Part shown: positions 1 through 10,061 of the stretch, one piece after another | Layout: each line of letters opens with the position of its first letter | How positions within the stretch are numbered: the stretch's first letter is position 1 | IMG/VR virus record: IMGVR_UViG_3300046008_000242 | Location: 62,001 to 126,000 of that record | DNA length: 64,000 nucleotides | Source: a virus | Direction: 5' to 3' (one strand) | The notes under the pieces: model-generated | What the model was told of the DNA's origin: nothing | The model's database searches: none | Seen by the model: the letters and a program-made list of their open reading frames with translations, nothing else | Position numbers and translations under genes: made by a program

Positions 1-3000
1 AACCACCAACATATTCAACCAATTTTGAATTGTATTTCAACGTGGATAATTCGCCATCTTTTATTGTATCTGTTACAAGAACATTAAACGATTCACCTTC
101 TACAACCTCATTAACAGTAAGTTCATATTGTTTAAACGATAGATTTCTATATGGGATAGAAGTGTTAATGAAATATGATGTTGAACTTGGGTTAGAAGAT
201 AAGATACCTGGATCCAATGATTTACCACTAACGGTAACTGTATTAGATTCATTCAAAATCATTTTATCTAATGGGGTGTCGTTTACATAATAGAATGTTT
301 TGGTTGAATTCCCTTTAGGTACAACATAATCAACAACACCTGGAGAGAGTACAGCACCAGAACCATCCGCATAACATGATTTTATATTGGCATTAGAAAC
401 AAAGAATGTTAATCTCAAGACTCCACCAGCGTTAGCTACGTTAGATGTAGTCAATGTAATGGTTGAAACTTTTTTCAATGTACCATTACTCAATTTAGTA
501 CCAACAGCGGTTGCTTGCGTATCCGAATCTGATGTGATAGAGAATGAACCCGTTTCAGTGGTCGATGAAGATACAGTTCTGTTAAATTCAGTAGATACGC
601 CATTGAAATCTTTAAAGAAGAATCTAACTTCTTTAGATGCACCAGTTATATATCCAGCTGTAATTTTGTAATAGAATGGGAAAGAACGGTTTCCATCGGC
701 ATCTACGAAATTTTGTAATTTAACAAATCCACTAGCGTCTACCGTCAACGTATTTTGAAATTTATCATAATATGTTATACCAGTTGAGATAACAGCATTT
801 GATGCATTATCCCAAATTTTCATTAAGAAATAATCTTCTGATGCATTATTAACCGAAACAGATCCAGATGTTATTTTATCTTGAGTTGTATTGGTTACGT
901 CTGCTGTTATATTTCTAACACCTTGGGTCGGTAAATTAATATCACCTGTTGTGGAACCATTAGATACAGCAATTTTTATATCGCCAGCCTTACCAGTTTT
1001 GTTTTTAATGTTAACCGATGCAACGCCATAGAATGTAACAGCTGGTGTTATATTACCACTAGAATCAATCGATGTTATACTAGCGGTAGAAGAAACATTA
1101 GATGAATTAACATAATACACATCAATACTAACATCAGAAGAAAGATTTAATGCCCCATAATTAAAAATCTTCAGAACGTGTGCGTCCGTTGAAGCAAAAT
1201 TGTTTGGAGTTATACTCACTAGACCAGTTTCATTTATTGAAACAGATGGGTTAGATGTCGTTAATTTATACGATTTCACCCCAGTTTTCGATACAATAGA
1301 TTTTACAACATTAGAACTAGAAATGTTGGTGTTATCAGTTTTAATTTGGATAACTGTTAAATTGTAAGAATCATTGGCATTTTTAGCATTGGTGTTTAAT
1401 TTAATAGAAACACCGCTGTTGAAATTTGGAATTGAATAATAAAGGGCATTTGATGTACCAAAAGTCGAAACGATATTTGAGTTCGTTGGAGTTACATTAG
1501 CTAATGTATTGTAATTACTCTGAACAACAAAATCGCCAGCGGCTGCAGTCAATACACTATAAGGATCCGACGGTTTAATTAAAATATACGTATTCAATTC
1601 GTCAGCAATGTTACTAGAGATGTTGTAATTTTCTACAACGTTGTATCCCATTGAAACAGGAGATTTACCAGAAACATTACTTAATACAATAGATTCTCTT
1701 AATGAAGGAGCATTCTGTAATTTCAAACTATTTGAACCCGTTACAACACTAGATGTATCCGAATACGTTGATTTGAAACTAACGCAATCCACTTTAATTG
1801 AAGCAGATAACGATGAACTAGAAACCGGAGTAGAAGAATTATTGGTTACATAGATTGTTCTGGTGATGGTTTTATCAGCACTGAAAAAGTCTTCTAATGA
1901 TGTTGGAGTAGAAACTTTAGAACCATTCAAATCCGTTGTGACGTCAATCAAAGAAGAAGAAATGTTATATTTCAACGACGATTGGATAGACGCAGATGCT
2001 GATTGGATTTTAACGTCAATTTTCTTTGGTTTATCAGTAGATAAGACGCCAACTACATTTTGTATCTCGGCTTTTGTCAATGAATCATAAAATTTAATTA
2101 CAAAAGATGCACCTAATTTCTTAATAGAAATTTCTTGGTCGGTCTTTGTGGTAATTTTAGTTGTTCCTGTTGTATTATCAACAACCGTCAATAATAATTG
2201 GTGGTCTGATGACAATCCAGTTGGTAAGTTTCTAGAGAATGTAACTGTTGTAGATCCACCGACGGATAATGTAGCGGTTCCAGATAATGTAGAACTCGAT
2301 AACGTAGACAATCCAATAGAATTATTGACACTAGACAACGACCAAGAGATATTTCTTGAAACGGAACTATCTAACGCTCTGATTGTATATGTTACAGCTT
2401 CTCCATCATCAAGAATTTTATCATCACAACCAGATTTTGAGATGGTAAATGATGCAGTCGATGCATTAACAATTAATGTATCTTCATTGTTTGTTTCTGG
2501 ATGTTTAATACCCGCAATAATCTTAATGTTATTTGGAGCAGAAGATTTCATGGTAAATGTTTTTGGAGTAGATAAACTAGATAATGCACCAGTTCCTCTC
2601 AAAACTTGACCATCAATTAAAACCGAAGAACCTGATGTTGGGGATTCACTGGTTCCATCTAATCCTTCTAATACATTACCAGAAGAATCAATAACTTTCA
2701 AATACCAATTTACAATATCCGTTGGATTAACATTTGTCGAAGCGTATTTAACTTTAAATGTCGGAGACGAAGAAGACGACACCGTAGCAAGGTCGGCATC
2801 TCCAGTTGTTGTAAATTGAGTGGATACACTTTTCTTTGCAGCCTTCAATAATGTCAATGGAACAGAATTATTGGTCACTCCATTACATGAAGTCGATATG
2901 ATTAACAACATATCTTCTAAATTGCCGATGAAATTTTTAATTGTGACATTAAATGTAGCAACACCAGAACCATTCAAATATGTGGTTGGTGTAGATAAAT

Positions 3001-6000
3001 TGTACAATCCAGGAGTTAAATTTGAAACTGAGATATTAACTAATTTTTCAGAATTAGATTTTGATGCATATACAGAACCATATGAAGAAGTTAATGTACA
3101 TGTTAAAATATCACCAGAAATCAATGTCGAATTTGGAGCTAATTCATTCCCAGCACGTTTTACAGATAACGTAAATGTTTCTTGAGTTTTATCTACATAC
3201 AATAAAGATTGAGCACCGCCACCTTTATTGGAATCCGTTAAAGTTAATCTAATGGTATACTGTTTGTCCAAAATTCCTGTAGAAGAAATTGACACATTTC
3301 TATCGGTTTTAGAGAAATAACCATTTGAACTCGAAATTGTAAATTTACCAGAATACGACGCAATAGGACTATATACAGAACCACCTTCACTCACTTCCAA
3401 TAGGTATGGAACTTGTTCAGAATCATATGTAGAAAAATCATACAAATTTGTATTGAGTTTAAAGGTGACACTTTGTCCAGGAATGAAACGCCCGAATGTA
3501 TCGCCAGATGTAGACATGTTGAATGTCTTTTTGGCATATTTACCAACAACCAAAATCTTTTTAGATATCGTTACGCCTAAATCATCAATAAAGATAAATT
3601 CAAATGCACCATTTCTTTCTAAGAAATCTCCAACAGATAAAGGTAATTTAATGTTTTGATTTGGAGCGGAAGTATTCGTATGGAATGAAGTGACATTCGC
3701 TCCTGTTACAATAGAACCATCTTTTTTAACCGTTAATGTGATTACTCTATCTTGTTCACAATTTGTTGATGTGAATGTCATATCAATAGAATTGTTGGTA
3801 TCAATATCTATTTTAACAGGACTGTTTACAGAATATTCTGTACGAACTGGGTTCAATAATTTAACAGATTCTGAGATAACCAAACCATATGAAAATTCAG
3901 GATAATCGATTGCTGGTTTAGCGACATCTGTTCCGACTGTCACAGATAATGTGATTACTCTATCATTTTGGAATACAAGATCTTCATGAGGTTTCAAATT
4001 AATGGAAGCATTACCTAGTGCATCTACTCTGAAATTGAATGAAGATAGATTTGTAATTGGAGTAGTGGTACTTCCAGATACAACATTAGATAAATCGAAA
4101 CTAGAAGTACCACCAGAAACTACAATAGAACCAGTATAAGAAACATTTGGATTTCCATTTTGTACATTAAATTTCATGGATAATGTTTCACCTTCTCTGA
4201 CCACATAAGAAGATGGAGAAATGGTGTAAACCGCAGATGGTTTTGGTATTTTAATTTTGGTTACTGGATTTACTGCAGCAACATCATTAACGATTACAGA
4301 AATTGGAGATTCGTCTGTATAACGTAATGATTGAGAAATACTATAAATTGTTTCTGCCGTTGATGAAGAGAATTGGATACCAGCTGGAGTATCGGTAAAT
4401 GTAACATTAAATTTAGAACCATTATACATTGCTGGAATATAAATGTTACCTTGATACGAACCATTTTCATCTGTGAATTGGTCCGCGCTAGATTTTTGTC
4501 CAGAAACTTGCCAACCTTTTTCTTGTAATTCTCCATCAAAGAAATAATAGATTTTTACATTAGATAACATTCCAGTTATCTTAACAGCAACAACATTTTC
4601 TCTTGTGGAACCTTGTACCAATTTAACTACGTTGTAGGTTTGACCTTGAACAACTTTGTTTTGTTGAGAATTTACTTCCAAGAAATCTTTTGTATTGTTG
4701 ATATCAGTTACTACGTTAGTCGTTTGGTCGCCAGTCTTCCAAGACCCAAAAATCGTGACTTTGGTTCTTTCTGTATTTTCATTACCAATTAATAATTGTC
4801 TTGCTTCTGTTGTATCGATAGCATTTTCTTGGAACACTGTGTAATCTGAATCTGGTGTTAGAATTACATTACCTTTTGAATTGTATACACTGTATGGATT
4901 AACGGAAATTGATGTTGATGCCATCATCTGTGCAGTTAAAATAGATTCAGTGAATGGTAAGGTAATTGTGTTATCGTGTACGGAAGAAGTGATTGGATTA
5001 TTATTAGGACTTAATCCTGCTGTATCTAATAGGAACCCTGGACGCATCTCATTTTTTTCAAAATCGATTGAGAATTTGAAATTAGAATTATCATTAGAAG
5101 GAGCCCCAATTAAAACTTCATCATTGGTTACATCAGCTACATTATATCCTTTGAATGAATCAACTAAGAATCCATTGTTGAACAACGGAGTTCCTGTGTT
5201 ATCCGTGAATGTTTTAGATGCTGTTTCTTTCTCCAATAATGATAGAGAAGTGTAGTATTCCACATTTTCCAAACGTTTATCTAATGCACCAATATCTCTC
5301 ATGGTGTAACGTTTATTTTTGTACATCAATGTTTTAACATTAGAACTGGAATCTGTATAAGGTTCATATGTGAACGAACAGATTTCCATTACGTCTTTAC
5401 CAGCGATTGGTGTAATCGGTGAATCGTAAGAAGGTTGACCTTGTAATAATGTAAATTCACCAGCCTTATCAAGAACCAATTTATCAATTCGTTGTAGATA
5501 ATAATCCAAATTAGTTGTTATTACTTGATTCGTCAATGGTAATGTAAATGCATCAAATGTATTAGAATCTTTACGTTGGATTGGTCTAAAATCAATACAG
5601 TTTCTTAATTTATATTCAATACCATTATCATCAGAGTATTTTGGCAAATTAGAATAAGGAATAGAAGATTCATATGAATTTACAACTAGACCACCATCAC
5701 CAGAATGTTCAAAATAATCTACAACTATCAATATATTTTCAGAAACATTTGCTTCTTTAATCTTCTTAATGGTCGCATGTAGATATGCCGAATTGGTTTG
5801 ACCATTTTGGATAGAATATTTAGAGGAAACATCATTCAATTCAGTACCCAACGTGTATCCAGAAATTGTATATGCTTTACCATCCATAATTACGATAGAA
5901 TTTGCTGGATAATTGTATGTAGAAGAATACGTCAAAGTAGGAACTGTAATAGGATCCCCAGAATACGAATATACACCAACAACTTTACTCACGTCAGATA

Positions 6001-7996
6001 CACCAATAGAACCATTAGCAAAATCGGGTGTATATTGGATAGCAACACCATAATTCTTTTTTAATGTTTTTGTTCTAGATGGAACACCAGAATTGTAAAT
6101 TGTGGTAGTAATGTTAACAGTACCGTTGAATGAACTATCATTAAAATTCAATTCTGCGGTCGAGCTGGAACCAATCGGATTGTTTACAGTTAAAGTAGCC
6201 AATGATGCATCAATAATACTACCCACAGGAAATGCTGTTGGATTAGATGACGTGATTACATTAACAATATAATTTTTATTGATTGAAGACCCAGTAGATT
6301 CATCGTAATCTTTGTATGATGAACCAGAATTGATTGTAGCAACACCATTATATACATTCACTGAATTGTAAGTGTATTTGGATGCATATCTTAAATTATT
6401 GATTGATTTAACTGTGATGTTTGGAATTTGGAACACCAACAATTGTTTATTTGTATCAATGATGGATTTACTAATTGGAATTAGATGAGATACGAAATTA
6501 GAATCATTTTTCCATGTAATATCAAAAACTTCATTGAATTTATATCCTTTAAAATTAACATCATCTAAGAATAATTTGAATACACCAAGACTAGAAAATT
6601 CTAGACCGATACTGGTGGCAGAACCGATAACATCACCAGTTGAATCCAAAAACGTTAATTCTGTTCTAGAATTTGCCGAAGGTAAGAAACTATTATCGGA
6701 TACAGACACTTCAATGTAATTACCATATTGAGCAGAAACGATATGGTCTGATTCCGTTAAGAATTCTCTTGATTTATCTAATTGGATGAAAGTGGTTCTG
6801 GTTTTATTTACTTCGTATCCTTTGATATATGCCTTACCAGAAGAAATTGATAATTGTAATTTCGAATTATCTGCATCATCATAGATTGTTGGCAATAAAC
6901 CTTCTACAATATAATTACCAGATTCATCATATGTTCTTCTGGCAAATTCTTCTGCAATGTTAGAATAAATTGGAGTTCTGTTATCAATTGTCACAACACC
7001 ATTACTGATATGAGACAAATCAATAAAATCTTCATTTGAAATCAATTTATCTTGGTAAGATTTTGTTCCTAATTGTAATGTAATTAGATATCTATCTGCA
7101 CCTGGAGCCGCAAAGTTATTTGAACCAAAAGATGGGTCTAATAATGTTGAGTCTTCATCAGATGTCACGATAGATTCAATTGGAGTTAGACCAATTACAG
7201 CAGATACGCCAATTTTATAGAAATTATTGGTTGCTGTTTCTAATTGGATAATCTTTTCTAATGTAACAGATACATTTGATTCAATTGACGCAACAGTGCC
7301 TACGTAATTAGAAGTGAAAATATCATCTCCAACTTTTAATTCAGTTAAGAATTTTGTATCTAAACCAGCGATTACAGTACCACCCTTTGTGAATGAAATA
7401 GAACCTTCTAGGAAAGTGTCATATTTCTTAACAATTGTGGTCTGCGGAGGACAATAGACAAAAGTGTTTTTTGTATAGAATATACCATCATTGATATGGA
7501 ATAAAACAGAATTTCCAGGAACATCCGCAGTCTCAGCGGTATAAAGTAATACACCTTCTTTTGTGTAAATTTGTATTGCAGAGTTTGCGTCTAAATCAAC
7601 AGCATTAGTTTTTGTGACACCACCGTCGATTAATATAGCAAAAAATGTGGTTAGATCCGAACCAGATACTGGAGATACATGTTTAATCAAGAAGATTCTG
7701 TTATCAGAAGTTTTGAATGTCATGTCAACCAATTTAGTTAAATCGATTGGTAAAGAAGTGTTTGTTTTAATTTTGAAGTAAGAAACAAAATCATAGAAAT
7801 GTTCTCCACCAGATACGACAGAACCATCTTTGAAAATATGATTGGCAAATTTAGCCGTTTGATTTTTTAAGATTGATTGGATCTGCGTGAATTCTCTGGC
7901 TTGGCAAGCAACACCTGGTTTGAATAAAATTTTATGATAATTTTTGGTTTCATCAAAATCATCAAAGTAAGGTGATATATTGTGATTCATTGTCAT
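1..7996 (-). CDS. Giant fibre-like virion protein with DUF4815-like N-terminus (C-terminus beyond window)
   Basis: The minus frame is open from the ATG at 7996 to the window edge, at least 2,665 residues; I read it codon by codon and found no stop. AAGGA lies about 9 nt before this ATG, which favours it over the ATG at 7990. The first ~600 residues (PYFDD, then FKPGVACQAREFTQ) resemble the DUF4815 structural protein of T4-like cyanophages. The rest is Ser/Thr/Asn-rich and reads as a long series of beta-sandwich-like segments with recurrent 'S.GT..L' patterns, as in long tail fibres or adhesins. It lies 17 bp after the gp8-like gene at the end of the baseplate operon, so it is probably a baseplate-attached fibre. 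The receptor-binding end is not in the window. Confidence 0.8.
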   Translation of the reverse strand, partial: MTMNHNISPYFDDFDETKNYHKILFKPGVACQAREFTQIQSILKNQTAKFANHIFKDGSVVSGGEHFYDFVSYFKIKTNTSLPIDLTKLVDMTFKTSDNRIFLIKHVSPVSGSDLTTFFAILIDGGVTKTNAVDLDANSAIQIYTKEGVLLYTAETADVPGNSVLFHINDGIFYTKNTFVYCPPQTTIVKKYDTFLEGSISFTKGGTVIAGLDTKFLTELKVGDDIFTSNYVGTVASIESNVSVTLEKIIQLETATNNFYKIGVSAVIGLTPIESIVTSDEDSTLLDPSFGSNNFAAPGADRYLITLQLGTKSYQDKLISNEDFIDLSHISNGVVTIDNRTPIYSNIAEEFARRTYDESGNYIVEGLLPTIYDDADNSKLQLSISSGKAYIKGYEVNKTRTTFIQLDKSREFLTESDHIVSAQYGNYIEVSVSDNSFLPSANSRTELTFLDSTGDVIGSATSIGLEFSSLGVFKLFLDDVNFKGYKFNEVFDITWKNDSNFVSHLIPISKSIIDTNKQLLVFQIPNITVKSINNLRYASKYTYNSVNVYNGVATINSGSSYKDYDESTGSSINKNYIVNVITSSNPTAFPVGSIIDASLATLTVNNPIGSSSTAELNFNDSSFNGTVNITTTIYNSGVPSRTKTLKKNYGVAIQYTPDFANGSIGVSDVSKVVGVYSYSGDPITVPTLTYSSTYNYPANSIVIMDGKAYTISGYTLGTELNDVSSKYSIQNGQTNSAYLHATIKKIKEANVSENILIVVDYFEHSGDGGLVVNSYESSIPYSNLPKYSDDNGIEYKLRNCIDFRPIQRKDSNTFDAFTLPLTNQVITTNLDYYLQRIDKLVLDKAGEFTLLQGQPSYDSPITPIAGKDVMEICSFTYEPYTDSSSNVKTLMYKNKRYTMRDIGALDKRLENVEYYTSLSLLEKETASKTFTDNTGTPLFNNGFLVDSFKGYNVADVTNDEVLIGAPSNDNSNFKFSIDFEKNEMRPGFLLDTAGLSPNNNPITSSVHDNTITLPFTESILTAQMMASTSISVNPYSVYNSKGNVILTPDSDYTVFQENAIDTTEARQLLIGNENTERTKVTIFGSWKTGDQTTNVVTDINNTKDFLEVNSQQNKVVQGQTYNVVKLVQGSTRENVVAVKITGMLSNVKIYYFFDGELQEKGWQVSGQKSSADQFTDENGSYQGNIYIPAMYNGSKFNVTFTDTPAGIQFSSSTAETIYSISQSLRYTDESPISVIVNDVAAVNPVTKIKIPKPSAVYTISPSSYVVREGETLSMKFNVQNGNPNVSYTGSIVVSGGTSSFDLSNVVSGSTTTPITNLSSFNFRVDALGNASINLKPHEDLVFQNDRVITLSVTVGTDVAKPAIDYPEFSYGLVISESVKLLNPVRTEYSVNSPVKIDIDTNNSIDMTFTSTNCEQDRVITLTVKKDGSIVTGANVTSFHTNTSAPNQNIKLPLSVGDFLERNGAFEFIFIDDLGVTISKKILVVGKYAKKTFNMSTSGDTFGRFIPGQSVTFKLNTNLYDFSTYDSEQVPYLLEVSEGGSVYSPIASYSGKFTISSSNGYFSKTDRNVSISSTGILDKQYTIRLTLTDSNKGGGAQSLLYVDKTQETFTLSVKRAGNELAPNSTLISGDILTCTLTSSYGSVYASKSNSEKLVNISVSNLTPGLYNLSTPTTYLNGSGVATFNVTIKNFIGNLEDMLLIISTSCNGVTNNSVPLTLLKAAKKSVSTQFTTTGDADLATVSSSSSPTFKVKYASTNVNPTDIVNWYLKVIDSSGNVLEGLDGTSESPTSGSSVLIDGQVLRGTGALSSLSTPKTFTMKSSAPNNIKIIAGIKHPETNNEDTLIVNASTASFTISKSGCDDKILDDGEAVTYTIRALDSSVSRNISWSLSSVNNSIGLSTLSSSTLSGTATLSVGGSTTVTFSRNLPTGLSSDHQLLLTVVDNTTGTTKITTKTDQEISIKKLGASFVIKFYDSLTKAEIQNVVGVLSTDKPKKIDVKIQSASASIQSSLKYNISSSLIDVTTDLNGSKVSTPTSLEDFFSADKTITRTIYVTNNSSTPVSSSSLSASIKVDCVSFKSTYSDTSSVVTGSNSLKLQNAPSLRESIVLSNVSGKSPVSMGYNVVENYNISSNIADELNTYILIKPSDPYSVLTAAAGDFVVQSNYNTLANVTPTNSNIVSTFGTSNALYYSIPNFNSGVSIKLNTNAKNANDSYNLTVIQIKTDNTNISSSNVVKSIVSKTGVKSYKLTTSNPSVSINETGLVSITPNNFASTDAHVLKIFNYGALNLSSDVSIDVYYVNSSNVSSTASITSIDSSGNITPAVTFYGVASVNIKNKTGKAGDIKIAVSNGSTTGDINLPTQGVRNITADVTNTTQDKITSGSVSVNNASEDYFLMKIWDNASNAVISTGITYYDKFQNTLTVDASGFVKLQNFVDADGNRSFPFYYKITAGYITGASKEVRFFFKDFNGVSTEFNRTVSSSTTETGSFSITSDSDTQATAVGTKLSNGTLKKVSTITLTTSNVANAGGVLRLTFFVSNANIKSCYADGSGAVLSPGVVDYVVPKGNSTKTFYYVNDTPLDKMILNESNTVTVSGKSLDPGILSSNPSSTSYFINTSIPYRNLSFKQYELTVNEVVEGESFNVLVTDTIKDGELSTLKYNSKLVEYVGG

Positions 7997-8013
7997 TTGT
8001 TATTCCTTAATAA

Positions 8014-9603
8014 TTAGAATTTAATTATTGTGCGTAAATTAATAGATTGTTCATCAGTTTTTAGGAATGAATCCCTGTTGTCTACATACAAAATATCACC
8101 ACTCATCCTATCCATATTGGGTTGAGTTATTGTATTACAAGAAAAACTTTTTGTTGCATCTAATGTTTTTAATATAATTTCGGTTGTTAATGGGAAATTA
8201 TCTAATGATTGTAATAATAATCCATCTACATCAGACGATACAACTAGAAATCTCTTTCCAGCATGTTCTGGATTATAGACGTATAACATGGTATCGTCGG
8301 GAAAGTCGTATCTGTTAAAATCACCACTAGCTGTTGCACCATAACATGTTGACCCTATAGTAGAATCAAACGATTTACCCGATAAATCTAAAGGTGATTT
8401 CAATATACCAAATTGACGGAAATCATTGTTAACAGAAAATCCTTCGACCTTATCTTCTCTAACATTACAAAAGAACATCAATCTGGATGCCGTTAATTCT
8501 TTGATGGCATGTTTTCCATGACCATTAACAGGAGAAACAATTGGTCTAATTATGGCACCAGAACCTCCACCAGAATCGGAAATATTCAAATTTGCGTAAG
8601 AATAACCAGAACCTCTATTGGTCATGATTATCTTGGAAATTTGTTTATTTGAATCTAATTGAGCAGTGGCTGTACATCCAACACCATCGCCTGTTATAGT
8701 GATAATTGGAGTGGAATAATTATTACCACCATTTTCAATTTTACAGAATTCTATGCTTCCAGGAATAGTGTTTAATTCTACATTAGATTGGAACGATTGG
8801 ACATCCCCTTTATCTAATGAACAACTAATGGATGCACCAACACCGTCACCAAAAATGTCTAAGATTAAAAAATTGACATTGATGTATCCTTCCCCAGGAT
8901 TATCTATTCTTACGCCAACCAATATACCATCTTCGATTAATGGAGTTAATAATGCACCATTTCCTGTTTCAGAATATGCCGTGATGGTTGTTGTATTAGA
9001 ATATCCAGATCCTCCGTCGATGATAATGATATTATCGATACCACCATTATTATAATATCTCGATGTTATAGAGGTAGTGACCGGAAAGAATGCTTCTGTT
9101 AAGAATTTGTTTCTAAGAATCAAAGGAATGGTCATAATAAATTTCCATCTATAACCATCCGATGTTACAAATGAATCATATCCTGTGTCTAATGGTTCTA
9201 CTGTTGATTCTTTGTTATTGTTATTATCTAAGCAGAAATAGGCATTATATTGAGAATTGACTACATAGAATTTGGCATTTTCTAATGAAGAAGAACCTGA
9301 GTAAGATAGATTTATTGGAGAATACGAATCATCATAATGGTCAAAAATTACACCAGAATTCCAATTAACTCTAGGCACTACAAAAGCAACATCATTAAAA
9401 TTGATACGTTTTGTCATAATCATATCATTTCTAATTTTGTTTTCATATTTTGGGTTGTTGTATGGAGTTTCTATAACAGACGAACCATTATTTGGAATTG
9501 TCTTACCCAAGTAATAATAAAATTTAGAAGAATTGGTTCTAATTTCCCTTAATATGGAATCTGCTATAGTGTTATGAAAGTTTGATGTAATTGAATATGC
9601 CAT
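8014..9603 (-). CDS. 8: Baseplate wedge protein, gp8-like
   Basis: 529 residues. The N-terminal half carries family features of the T4 gp8 wedge subunit: SLENAKFYVVNSQYNAYFCL, then STVEP and SDGYRWKFIMTIP at roughly residues 105-160. Glycine-rich segments from about residue 190 (DGGSGY, NPGEGYI, NRGSGYSY) form a repeated 'GxGY' pattern common in T4-like structural proteins. Gp8 bridges gp6/gp7/gp10 in the hexagonal baseplate. It starts one base after the end of the 9605-10054 gene and is followed by the giant fibre gene, in line with a late tail operon. T4 gp8 has 334 residues, so this is a longer version with C-terminal additions. Confidence 0.75.
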   Translation of the reverse strand: MAYSITSNFHNTIADSILREIRTNSSKFYYYLGKTIPNNGSSVIETPYNNPKYENKIRNDMIMTKRINFNDVAFVVPRVNWNSGVIFDHYDDSYSPINLSYSGSSSLENAKFYVVNSQYNAYFCLDNNNNKESTVEPLDTGYDSFVTSDGYRWKFIMTIPLILRNKFLTEAFFPVTTSITSRYYNNGGIDNIIIIDGGSGYSNTTTITAYSETGNGALLTPLIEDGILVGVRIDNPGEGYINVNFLILDIFGDGVGASISCSLDKGDVQSFQSNVELNTIPGSIEFCKIENGGNNYSTPIITITGDGVGCTATAQLDSNKQISKIIMTNRGSGYSYANLNISDSGGGSGAIIRPIVSPVNGHGKHAIKELTASRLMFFCNVREDKVEGFSVNNDFRQFGILKSPLDLSGKSFDSTIGSTCYGATASGDFNRYDFPDDTMLYVYNPEHAGKRFLVVSSDVDGLLLQSLDNFPLTTEIILKTLDATKSFSCNTITQPNMDRMSGDILYVDNRDSFLKTDEQSINLRTIIKF

Positions 9604-9604
9604 A

Positions 9605-10054
9605 TTATGCGATCGTAATTACCCAAGAAATTGTAATAGAATCCCCTGAAGCCTTATTGACCACAGGAAACGTTGTTCTAGATAACATATTGTTTGTTGT
9701 ACCAGTTAGATGATTAAACAAACCTGCTTCTGTGATGGCACCAGTAGATACACCGGCACCAAAAGAAGCAGTAAATGTTACACTATTATCTACAACAGTT
9801 GATGAAGAAAGTTCTATTCTATTGCCGATTTGAGTTTGTAATGATGTGTTGGATACAGAAGGACTATTTGTTCCTGAACCGACAGCCATATGAGAAATAG
9901 ATTGGGTTGGATTAACTAATCTATTGGCAATAAGAGCTTTACCTGTGGTAACAACTAAATTTGGAATTCTAATGGTATCAGTTACAACACCAAATTCATT
10001 AGTTTTGACGATTGTTAACGAACCGTTGATAGATGCCGATGATTTAATTTTCAT
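9605..10054 (-). CDS. Conserved small phage tail protein
   Basis: 149 residues. The sequence contains MAVGSGT about residue 57, then TEAGLF, and ends NKASGDSITISWVITIA. That order (AVGSGT...EAGLF...RTTF.VVNK..GD.ITISW) marks a family found in many tailed phages next to fibre or baseplate genes. Its molecular role is not established. It lies between the gp7-position protein and the gp8-like protein in a tightly packed minus operon, so a structural role in the baseplate or fibre is inferred. No signal peptide or membrane segment is visible. Confidence 0.6.
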   Translation of the reverse strand: MKIKSSASINGSLTIVKTNEFGVVTDTIRIPNLVVTTGKALIANRLVNPTQSISHMAVGSGTNSPSVSNTSLQTQIGNRIELSSSTVVDNSVTFTASFGAGVSTGAITEAGLFNHLTGTTNNMLSRTTFPVVNKASGDSITISWVITIA

Positions 10055-10061
10055 GTGTTTC

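Noticed and set aside
2148-2609. 153-codon plus-strand ORF opposite the giant fibre gene
   Set aside because: Antisense shadow of an 8-kb continuous minus frame that was read codon by codon.
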